Positions 52,032-60,014 of a stretch of 64,000 nucleotides of DNA are shown here, piece by piece (position 1 is the stretch's first letter; every line of letters starts with the position of its first letter). Origin of the DNA: Aquilaria yunnanensis. Its lineage: Eukaryota > Streptophyta > Magnoliopsida > Malvales > Thymelaeaceae. The stretch spans positions 77,316,001-77,380,000 of the forward strand of contig CM077597.1 of the NCBI GenBank assembly GCA_039654915.1, in the 5' to 3' direction. Below the pieces are notes generated by a model. That model had not been told where the DNA came from, did not search any database, and saw only the letters and a list, made by a program, of their open reading frames with translations. Position numbers and translations under genes: made by a program.

Positions 52032-55000
52032 TATTGGATGAGTTTTGTTACCAGCTCGTGGTATTTTGCCAAGATTGGGTCCTTCGCCCCATAATCTCCT
52101 GCCGTCTGCCGAACTACCAGCTGGGAATCGCTGTGAGCCCTTAAGCTTCTCACGCCAATCTTTCTGGCCAAGCGTAATCCCGCTATGAGGGCTTCATACT
52201 CAGCCACATTATTGGTGACGTTGAAGCTGAACTTGATAGCCTTCATCACCTCTAGGCCTTCGGGTCCTCTGATAACTATTCCAGCTCCCTGGTGTTCAGA
52301 CCCCAAGGCTCCGTCAACATGCAAGGTCCATTCTGGCTCACCTTCTTTCGGATCTGAGTGGTTCTCCTCAGTGGTGGGTACTTCGGCGATAAAATCTGCC
52401 AATGCTTGGGCTTTTATGGCCTTCCGAGGCTCATACGTGATTTCGTGTTCGCCAAGCTCTATGCACCACTTGGAGAGCCTTCCCGAATGATCAACTCTCT
52501 TCATAACATCCCGTAGTGGTAGACTACTTCGGACGATGATGGGGTGAGCCTGGAAATATGGTCGCAGTCTTCTTCCTGCAAGCACCAAGGCGTATATAGC
52601 TTTTTGAAGCAAAGGGTACCTGACTTCGGCGCCATGCAGGGACTTGCTGACGTAATAGACCGGCCATTGTTTCGGTCCTTCTTCTTTCACCAGGACCGAG
52701 CTCACGGCCTTTTCTGTGACGGCGAGGTACAGTACGAGGGGTTCTCCCTCCCGAGGTTGTCGCAGAGTCGGCAGGCTGGCCAGGTAGACTTTGAGTTCTT
52801 CCCAGGCCTTTTGGCAATCTTCATCCCAAGGATGATTGTTTCTTCCGAGGTCGCCTTCCATCTTTGCTGCCTTTGTGAGGACTTTGAAGAAAGGTCTACA
52901 CCTATCCCCGTACCTGGAAATAAACCTGCTCAGAGAGGTTATTCTTCCGGTTAGTCTCTGCATGTCTTTGACTGTGGCAGGAGTTCGGAACTCAAGCAGA
53001 GCCTTAATCTTCTCAGGATTGGCGTCGATGCCTCTTTCGGATACCATGTACCCAAGGAATTTTCCCGAGGTCACGCCGAAGATACACTTCTCAGGATTAA
53101 GGCGAATCCCGAAGGCTCTGAGCTTTTGGAAGGTTTCCTCCAAATCTGCAACGTGGTAGCCGGGCAGCTTGCTTTTGACTATCATATCATCAACATATAC
53201 CTCCATGTTTCTCCCCATTTGGTCCTTGAAGACCTTGTTCATCAGTCTCTGGTAGGTGGCTCCTGCATTTTTTAGCCCGAAGGGCATTCTGACATAGCAG
53301 TACGTTCCTCCCTCGGTGATGAAGGCAGTTTTCTCTTCATCTTCGGGGTCCATCCTTATCTGATGGTAGCCGCTGAAGGCATCTAGGAAGCTCAGGAGCC
53401 CGTATTCGGCCGTTGAATCTACCAGTTGATCTATTGGTGGGAGGGGATATGAGTCTTTCGGGCAAGCATCGTTCAAGTTTCTGAAATCAATGCACATCCG
53501 GAGTTTGCTGCTACCTTCTTTTGTGGCGATGACCACGTTGCTTAACCATTCGGGGTATTTTACCTCCCTGATAACTTCAGCATCCAAAAGGCGCTGGACT
53601 TCGGTTTTCACGAAGTTGCTTTTGTGGGCTGAGATGCTTCGTTTCTTTTGCCTGATAGGTTTTGCTCCCGGGCTTACTTTGAGGCTATGCTGTATTATGC
53701 CAGGGTTCACTCCTGGCATGTCTTTCGGCGAGTAGGCAAACAGATCTTTATTTTTCAGTAGAAAGGATACAAGAATTTCCTTATCACCTTTGGCCAAGCT
53801 CTTCCCTATTCGGGTAGATTGTCCTGGGACAAGATCTACTGCTTCCATTTCTGCTTCTACGGTATCTCCTTCTTTGCCTTTTTCCTGCGCCTTTGCCTCC
53901 ACCGTTTGTGTAGAGTTTTTTGCCGGAGCCTTTCGTGTTTTTACAAACACTTTTCTTACCTCGGCTTGGTCGATGAAGACCTCTGCATCTCCATCCTTGG
54001 TGGCGAATGTGACAGTCAAGTACTTCACATCGGGGCGAATGTGCAGGTTCCCCTGAGTCTGCCTTCCAAGGATGGCGTTGTACGAAGACGGGACGTCCAT
54101 GACGATGAATCTTGCCATTGTGGACGCGTACAACTCAGCTGCTCCGTCTACCGAAGTGCCTTTCATCATCAAGGGGAGGTCGATCCATCCGAGGACGGGT
54201 AGTTCGGATGGCCCAACGCCGAAGGTGGGCGTGGTGACAGGCTTAAGCTCGCTGCTGGAGATGCCCAAGCTCGGCAGTAAGTGCGAGAATAGGACGTCAG
54301 CGTTTGAGCCATCATCAAGCAACACTCTCTTGACGTCCCAGTTCCCTATTCTCACCATTATCAGCAGCGGGTCGTCGTGGGGGAAGATGACGGTGGAGCC
54401 ATCTTTGCGAGCCAGCTTCTTTGATGGACTTTGATACTCCATAACTGCAATTTCTCTGGCCTTCCGCTTTCTTTTCGAGGATGGGAGCCCCGTGGTGATG
54501 GTCTGGATGACCCCTACTGGAGGTGGAAGGCGCCTTTTTGGACTTCTGTTTCTCCGCCTGTCGGAGTCGTAGTCCTCATTTTCGACCCTCTCTTCCTCCT
54601 CTTTTCTGCCTTTTAGGGAGGGCATCCGCAGGTATTTGCGAAGCTGGCCCTGTTTGATCAGCGACTCTATGTACTTCTTCAGCTGGAAGCAGTCTTCGGT
54701 GTCATGACCATGGTCGCGATGAAACTGGCAGAACTTCTTGGCATTCTTCTTATTATCATTTGGCCGCCGAATCTGCGTCCCTTGCCTTTCCAGCGCCATG
54801 AGAATGTTGGTCCATGTCGTGCTCAAGGGCGTGAAACTTTGAGGTTTCCTTCCTCGCATTCGCCGTGGTCGGCCTGTGTGTTCAGAAAGATGCCGAGCTT
54901 GCTGACTGGACCCTTCGGCGCGGTGATGATCAGACTTCGGCCCCGCCATCCTCAATTCCTCGGCTGTCATGTGCTGTTCTGCCCTTCGGTAAAATTCTCT

Positions 55001-55489
55001 GAGGGTCTCCGGGGGGTCCTTTGAGAACTCGTAGAACAGCTGTGAGTCACGCCGAAGGCCCCGTGTCATAGCGAGGATGCGGATTTCGGGCCGGAAGTCC
55101 GGGACGCTGAGTGCTTCCCTGTTGAAACGTTCGACATAGTCTTGGATCGTCTCTCCGTTTCTCTGCTCTATGTCGAACATCTGCACAGGCATTTTGGCCG
55201 TCGGCCTGCTCCCAATGAACTGCTGGGTGAAGGCTGTGGACAACTCCTGAAACTCAGTGATAGTCCCTGGGGGCAAGGAATTGTACCATGCTGTTGCTAG
55301 GCCCGTGAGGGTGACTTCGAAGCATTTGCACATGGTAGCGTCATCAGCTCCGTGCATTATCATGCTCCGTCTGTACTTCGTCAGATGGGCCTGTGGATCA
55401 GTCCGGCCATCATAGATCTCCAGCCCTAGGCACTCTGAAGTCGCCTGGCATAGCTGCCTCAACGACGGCGCGAATAAACGGGGAGTCAT
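52031..55489 (-). CDS. gag core - protease - RT - RNase H - aRNase H of element D
   Basis: An open frame of 1152 codons. The first 20 or so residues are out-of-frame gag, because a short deletion upstream shifted the frame. Then come the gag core (YDGRTDPQAHLTKY, ETIQDYVERFN), zinc motif CQFHRDHGHDTEDC, protease LLDDGSNADVLF, RT with YVDD (about 53190), the first RNase H, and the second RNase H with HVDGALGS, EYEAL and AHSDSQ. It ends in KLIQ at the first of two stops. Gag and pol are in one frame with no frameshift signal, as usual in this clade. Confidence 0.92.
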   Translation of the reverse strand: MTPRLFAPSLRQLCQATSECLGLEIYDGRTDPQAHLTKYRRSMIMHGADDATMCKCFEVTLTGLATAWYNSLPPGTITEFQELSTAFTQQFIGSRPTAKMPVQMFDIEQRNGETIQDYVERFNREALSVPDFRPEIRILAMTRGLRRDSQLFYEFSKDPPETLREFYRRAEQHMTAEELRMAGPKSDHHRAEGSSQQARHLSEHTGRPRRMRGRKPQSFTPLSTTWTNILMALERQGTQIRRPNDNKKNAKKFCQFHRDHGHDTEDCFQLKKYIESLIKQGQLRKYLRMPSLKGRKEEEERVENEDYDSDRRRNRSPKRRLPPPVGVIQTITTGLPSSKRKRKAREIAVMEYQSPSKKLARKDGSTVIFPHDDPLLIMVRIGNWDVKRVLLDDGSNADVLFSHLLPSLGISSSELKPVTTPTFGVGPSELPVLGWIDLPLMMKGTSVDGAAELYASTMARFIVMDVPSSYNAILGRQTQGNLHIRPDVKYLTVTFATKDGDAEVFIDQAEVRKVFVKTRKAPAKNSTQTVEAKAQEKGKEGDTVEAEMEAVDLVPGQSTRIGKSLAKGDKEILVSFLLKNKDLFAYSPKDMPGVNPGIIQHSLKVSPGAKPIRQKKRSISAHKSNFVKTEVQRLLDAEVIREVKYPEWLSNVVIATKEGSSKLRMCIDFRNLNDACPKDSYPLPPIDQLVDSTAEYGLLSFLDAFSGYHQIRMDPEDEEKTAFITEGGTYCYVRMPFGLKNAGATYQRLMNKVFKDQMGRNMEVYVDDMIVKSKLPGYHVADLEETFQKLRAFGIRLNPEKCIFGVTSGKFLGYMVSERGIDANPEKIKALLEFRTPATVKDMQRLTGRITSLSRFISRYGDRCRPFFKVLTKAAKMEGDLGRNNHPWDEDCQKAWEELKVYLASLPTLRQPREGEPLVLYLAVTEKAVSSVLVKEEGPKQWPVYYVSKSLHGAEVRYPLLQKAIYALVLAGRRLRPYFQAHPIIVRSSLPLRDVMKRVDHSGRLSKWCIELGEHEITYEPRKAIKAQALADFIAEVPTTEENHSDPKEGEPEWTLHVDGALGSEHQGAGIVIRGPEGLEVMKAIKFSFNVTNNVAEYEALIAGLRLARKIGVRSLRAHSDSQLVVRQTAGDYGAKDPILAKYHELVTKLIQ

Positions 55490-56133
55490 CTTCGCATAAT
55501 GCCCCCGACAGCCTGTCCCAAACGGTCTTGCTTCTCCACTCTGTTCAGCCGTGCCAATATCCTTTCCATAAGCGCAGTGGCGCTAGGACCATTTTCGCGG
55601 GAGGAAGATCGACGGCGCCTCTTCGGGGAGCGAGTTCACCGCGGAGGGGTCAGGGACCTCGCCTTGGGCGACGAACTGCTTCGCTGTGAGACTCTCGGTC
55701 GCTTGGACCCGGTTTGTCCCACAGGCCGTTTCCTGAGGGCTATATCTTCTGTGGATGATTCTCCGCGAGGCTCTTCACTTCCTGAACTGCGGTATGTAGA
55801 CTTGGGGCTTCTCTCCCGAGGGCGTGCTGATGAGGAGGGCTTCTAGGCCTGTGACTGCTGTGGCCATCTTCGGTCGATCTGCTGAGTCATTTCAGCAATG
55901 ACCGAGCGCTGAAAATCCCTCAAGAAGCTCATGGTGATTACCAGAGGGCGGTCTTCCTCGGGCGTAGAAGTCTCTGGGAGTGTCTGCTCAGCGGCCGGTT
56001 GTATCTCAGGCGCGGACGAGGACCTTGGGAGTCCCTTGTCCTTAGAACGCTGAGTCTCAACGACGGCAATTTGCGAGCGGGTTCCCACAGACGGCGCCAA
56101 ATGATGGCCTTGGGCCTCATCGTTTTGAGTCAT
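55490..56133 (-). pseudogene. gag N-terminus of element D with stops
   Basis: The ATG at 56133, inside the LTR, opens a frame that crosses the PBS (GHHLAPSVGTR) and the MSFLRDFQRSV motif. An even earlier in-frame ATG is at 56190. The frame stops at a TAG (55845-55843) that F shares, then at a TGA in the Arg/Ser-rich region, followed by a small deletion after VEKQ. The product would be truncated before the gag core. Confidence 0.85.
56082..56099 (-). other. Primer-binding site of element D
   Basis: On the minus strand it reads TGGCGCCGTCTGTGGGAA, two bases inside the 5' LTR, identical to that of element E. Confidence 0.85.
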
Positions 56134-56969
56134 GATGACTGTTGAGGAGACTTCTAGGAGGAAGAATGCCTGGAAGGTGGATCGCCCCAAGGAGAGTACC
56201 TGAAAAGCTGGAAAACAGGGTTAGGAGGCCCCCGGAGTGTTTTTCCGGGGGGGGAGCCTCCGACGCCCAAGTCAGTGGTGGCCGGTAAAAGGGAGAAAGT
56301 CACTAGCTCAAAGAGAAAGGCAGAAAAGTCTCGCCTGGTATTTTCTCAGAGTGTGGGAGCTGTATCTCCGGCCAACCAACCTCCTGTCAAGTATTTATTT
56401 CCTGTATATATAGGAATACCTAGCCCGTTCAGATCATGACACGTGTGCGGTCGGATGCTCCTGAACTTCTGGGCGTAGGGGACAGATAGTTGGTAACCAG
56501 CTCGCCTCGAGCCTTGTGCTGAGACGGGCCATGATGTGATTCTGATGGCGTCTGCGCGTCAGGGCGGCTTTTTACGTCTGTGGTGGGACGTGTCAGAGGC
56601 TTCCTTAAATGCTTCCTTAAATGCTCCTGCCGTACTCCCGAGGTCCCTGGGCGAGGTCGTCCTCTAGTTCGGACAGAGCCTCTTCGGGAAGCATACCCTC
56701 AGTTCGGGGGTTCCCAGTTCCAGGGGGTTCCGCCTTCGGGGATATCATGTTCGGGCAGCAATGTCTGGTGCCACTTTTCTGAAGGCGCGCTGTTCACAAC
56801 CTTGGGGGGCAAATAGAGTCCTCAAGTTTTACTGGCGTGCCGAGGCTCGGAGCTCTCCGGCTATCTCCCGAGGTGCATGATTCCACCTGTTCCCGGGAAG
56901 CGCCAGTTCTTCTGGCCATTGCTGTGGCAGGATGTTCGGCCAGATTGAGGCGATAGCCTTTGGCTATCA
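56102..56969 (-). repeat. 5' LTR of element D
   Basis: 868 bp, TGATGGCC to GGCTATCA in + orientation, nine differences from 45829-46696. G-box at 56440-56445 and TATATATA at about 56404-56411. It is followed by TSD AATTC and the remainder of the copia solo LTR. Confidence 0.95.
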
Positions 56970-57250
56970 AATTCCTTGGAGGACGTAAGCTAGCACTGTG
57001 AACGCAAGAGAAACGCATCTACCGGGATGTGGTGGAAGTGTGGTGATCCTGAGAGGCTCGTGTGGATACCATAGAAAGCCTGAACACGTCAACTGTTCAG
57101 GTTTTGTGATTTGACTCTACAGTTGAGTGAGAGATCTCAACCGAAAATTAGGTATGAAAATTTTCGAACACCCGGTTTATCCGGTTTCACTTGGATCATG
57201 GAGGGTTTCGGTTAAATTCCGCTGCGCTGTTTGGCTCCCGAAACCCATCA

Positions 57251-57692
57251 GAAATTGTATATTTGTTGTGCCCTGCATGCTTGCATTTTTTTTCCTCTAC
57301 AGGTATCAAATCCCTTATTGAGTACTTTTGAGTACTCACCCCTTAAGTGTTGTGTAGGTGAAACGGGCTCGTCGGGCTTAACAGTTGGTAAGGGCAGCTG
57401 TCAAGGCTAAGTTTTATTGGATTGAAGGTATTCTCTAAGTAGGAAGCTCCAAGTTTCTAAGTTACTTATGACATAAGCTAGTATTGACCAAAGTGTTTGC
57501 CTTACAGTTTGAGGCTAAGTGAGTACAAGGAAAGTGTGGCTCATCACTTGAAGCTAGCTTGCTTGATGAAAAGCTAAGGATGGATCTTAGTAGATTTTTG
57601 TTGCATCTTCTATATGTATGGTAAATTCATACAAAGGGGTTGTCTCTGCTAGTGTCCATTGGTGTGTATAACACTAGGGTTACATTTGAGTG
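57251..57692 (+). repeat. Right copy of the long noncoding LTR-like repeat, second part
   Basis: It resumes with TSD GAAAT and matches the left copy from about 30390 (TGCATGCTTGC) to about 30810, including CTTATTGAGTAC and GAGTACTCACC. It is cut at 57693 by the LTR of H, so the true end of the old element is missing. Confidence 0.65.
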
Positions 57693-57943
57693 TGATAGCC
57701 GAAGGGCAATCGCCTCTCCCAGTATGTACTTCCAGCCGAAGTTGTGTTCGGGAAGCCTGGCGTCAGCTGAAAAGAAGCACTGTCATTGACCTCAGCAGGA
57801 GCGAAGTCGAGCGCCACGAAGTCAGGACTTCGGCTAATACGCCAGGAAATCCAAAGGTATTGCCGGCTCCTTCGGGGGACCAAACAGATTGCCTTCGGGA
57901 AAGAGGCCTAGCCCTTACAAGCAGGAGAGAATCCTCCGAAGGC
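57693..57943 (+). repeat. Truncated LTR (element H), 5' 250 bp only
   Basis: It starts TGATAGCCGAAGGGC and follows the family LTR until about 57943 (CTCCGAAGGCA), then stops. It is in + orientation, opposite to the F sequence that follows, so it cannot be the missing LTR of F. No TSD can be assigned. Confidence 0.8.
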
Positions 57944-58037
57944 ATTTGATACCTTGTATTTGACAAGGTATTCTCTAAGTGTTCTCTAAGTATTCTCTCC
58001 GAAGGCAGGAGAGAATACCTTGTATTCTCTAAGTGTT
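57944..58037. other. Complex rearrangement junction between H and F
   Basis: About 94 bp that match neither flank cleanly. It contains repeated GTATTCTCTAAGTGTTC words and an inverted pair (AAGTATTCTCTCC ... GGAGAGAATACCTT). The GAGAGAAT and CCGAAGGCA words also occur at the end of the H LTR. This looks like short-templated filler at a repaired break. Confidence 0.65.
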
Positions 58038-60014
58038 CGCAGTCTTGCAGCATCGCCGGGGTCTTCGGGGAACAAATTCTCTGCGAGGTATCTTTTTATT
58101 GGGTCTTTCCATCCTGTTCCTGAGGTCATCATGCTCAGCACTGAGATGCTCGGATGGTCTAGCACCTCGGTATATGTTTTCGACTTCACCGAGCAATCTG
58201 CCTCTTGGATGAGCTTTGCTACTAGCTCGTGATATTTTGCCAAAATTGGGTCCTTCGCCCCATAATCTCCTGCCGTCTGCCGAACTACAATCCCGCTATG
58301 AGGGCTTCATACTCAGCTACTTTGTTGGTGACGTTGAAGCTGAACTTGATAGCCTTCATTACCTCCAGGCCTTCGGGGCCCCTGATAATACGCCTTGAGC
58401 TTTTATGGCCTTCTGAGGCTCATACGTAATTTCATGTTCGCCCAGCTCTATACACCACTTGGAGAGCCTTCCCGAATGATCTACTCTCTTCATGACATCC
58501 CGTAGTGGCAGACTACTCCGGACGATGATGGGGTGAGCCTGAAAGTATGGTCGCAACCTTCTCCCTGCAAGCGCCAAGGCGTATATAGCTTTTTGAAGCA
58601 AAGGGTACCTGACTTCGGCGCCATGCAGGGACTTGCTGACATAGTAGACCGGCCATTGCTTTGACCCTTCTTCCTTCGCGAGGACCGAGCTCACAGCTTT
58701 TTTCGTGACGGCGAGGTATAATACGAGGGGCTTTCCCTCCCGAGGTTGTCGGAGAGTCGGCAGGCTGGCCAGGTAGACTTTAAGTTCTTCCCAGGCCTTT
58801 TGGCAATCTTCATCCCAAGGATGATCATTTCTTCCGAGGTCTCCTTCCATTTTTGTTGCCTTTGTGAGGACTTTGAAGAAAGGTCTACACCTATCTTCGT
58901 ACCTGGAAATAAACCTGCTCAGAGAGGTTATTCTTCCGGTGAGTCTCTGCACACCTTTGACTGTGGCAGGAGTTCGGGACTCAAGCAGAGCCTTAATCTT
59001 CTCGGGGTTAGCGCCGATGCCTATTTCGGATACCCTATACCCAAGGAATTTTCCCGAAGTCACCCCGAAGATGCATTTTTCAGGATTAAGGCGGATCCCG
59101 AAGGCTCTGAGCTTTTGGAAGGTTTCCTCTAAATCTGCAACGTGGTAGCCAGGCAGCCTGCTCTTGGCTATCATATCATCAACATACACCTCCATATTTC
59201 TCCCCATTTGGTCTTTGAAGACCTTGTTCATCAGCCTCTGGTAGGTGGCTCCTGCATTTTTGAGCCCGAATGGCATCCTGATATAGCAGTATGTTCCTCC
59301 CTTGGTGATGAAGGCAGTCTTCTCTTCATCTTCGGGGTCCATCCTTATCTGATGGTAGCCACTGAAGGCGTCTAGGAAACTTAGGAGCCCATATTCAGCA
59401 GTTGAATCTACCAGTTGATCTACTGGCGGCAGAAGGTATAAGTCTTTCGGGCAAGCATCGTTCAAGTTTCTGAAGTAGCCACTGAAGGCGTCTAGGAAAC
59501 TTAGGAGCCCATATTCAGCAGTTGAATCTACCAGTTGATCTACTGGCGGCAGAGGGTATGAGTTTTTCGGGCAAGCATCATTCAAGTTTCTGAAGTCGAT
59601 GCACATCCGGAGTTTGCTGCTACCTTCTTTTGTGGCGATGACCACGTTGCTTAACCATTCGGGGTACTTGACCTCCCTGATAACTTCAGCATCTAGGAGA
59701 CGCTGGACTTCGGTTTTGACAAAGTTGTTTTTGTGGGCTGAGATGCTTTGTTTCTTTTGCCAGACAGGCCTTGCTTCCAGACTTACTTTGAGGCTATGCT
59801 GTATTATGCCAGGGTTCACCCCCGACATATCTTTTGGCGAGTAGGCAAACAGATATTTATTTTCCAGCAGAAAGGATACAAGTTTTTCCTTGTCACCTTC
59901 GGCCAAGCTCTTCCCTATTCGGGTAGATTGACCTGGGACAAGCTCTATTGCTTCCGTTTCTGTTTTGGCGGGATCTTCTTCTTTGCCTTTTTCTGGTGCC
60001 CTTGCCTCCATCAT
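58038..60014 (-). pseudogene. RT and RNase H remnants of element F
   Basis: The frame is open at 60014-58359 (551 aa). It contains RT with an in-frame 40-residue duplication (120 bp) before SGYHQIRMD, the YVDD box, and the first RNase H. Three deletions relative to D follow: one of roughly 230 bp joining the end of the first RNase H to the middle of the second (near 58388), one of about 67 bp near 58287, and one of about 45 bp near 58205. Homology ends at AARLR (58038). Confidence 0.88.
59355..59594 (-). repeat. 120-bp tandem duplication inside RT of element F
   Basis: GTAGCCACTGAAGGCG begins at 59355 and again at 59475. The two 120-bp copies differ at only a few positions. They encode FRNLNDACPK ... 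DAFSGY twice, in frame. Other elements have one copy. Confidence 0.95.

Larger units (their letters stand above)
45829..56969 (-). mobile_element. Element D: youngest, near-complete Tat-clade retrotransposon, reverse orientation
   Basis: It is 11,141 bp with two 868-bp LTRs that differ at only nine positions by visual comparison (about 1 percent) and a perfect AATTC target duplication (45824-45828 and 56970-56974). It has an intact PBS, a long pol frame with few lesions, a long palindrome array, and a fully intact four-exon antisense gene. Because the element is reversed, that gene reads on the plus strand. It is inserted in the copia solo LTR. Confidence 0.96.
44688..57250 (+). mobile_element. 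Solo copia LTR, split by element D
   Basis: The same LTR as 27040-28447, beginning TGTTAGTGTTG and ending CCCATCA, with no internal region. A perfect GAAAT target duplication lies at 44683-44687 and 57251-57255. Without element D its length is about 1417 bp (44688-45828 plus 56975-57250). It formed by LTR-LTR recombination before D inserted. Confidence 0.93.
28572..57692 (+). mobile_element. Old noncoding LTR-type element (LARD-like or decayed chromovirus), split by E, the copia solo LTR and D
   Basis: Two direct copies of a noncoding sequence of at least 2.2 kb (about 28572-31120, and 42777-44687 continued at 57251-57692) flank about 1.4 kb of noncoding interior (31121-31776 and 41986-42776). 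The right copy is preceded by AAGGTGGGGAGAA, a classic Ty3 polypurine tract, and begins TGTAAAGG. Both copies share ordered blocks, such as AATGCATAGAAATGTAGTG and a CTGAGTA/TACTCA segment typical of Tekay/Del-type LTRs. No gag or pol motif was found in the interior. The copies are clearly diverged, so pairing as one insertion is uncertain. Confidence 0.55.
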
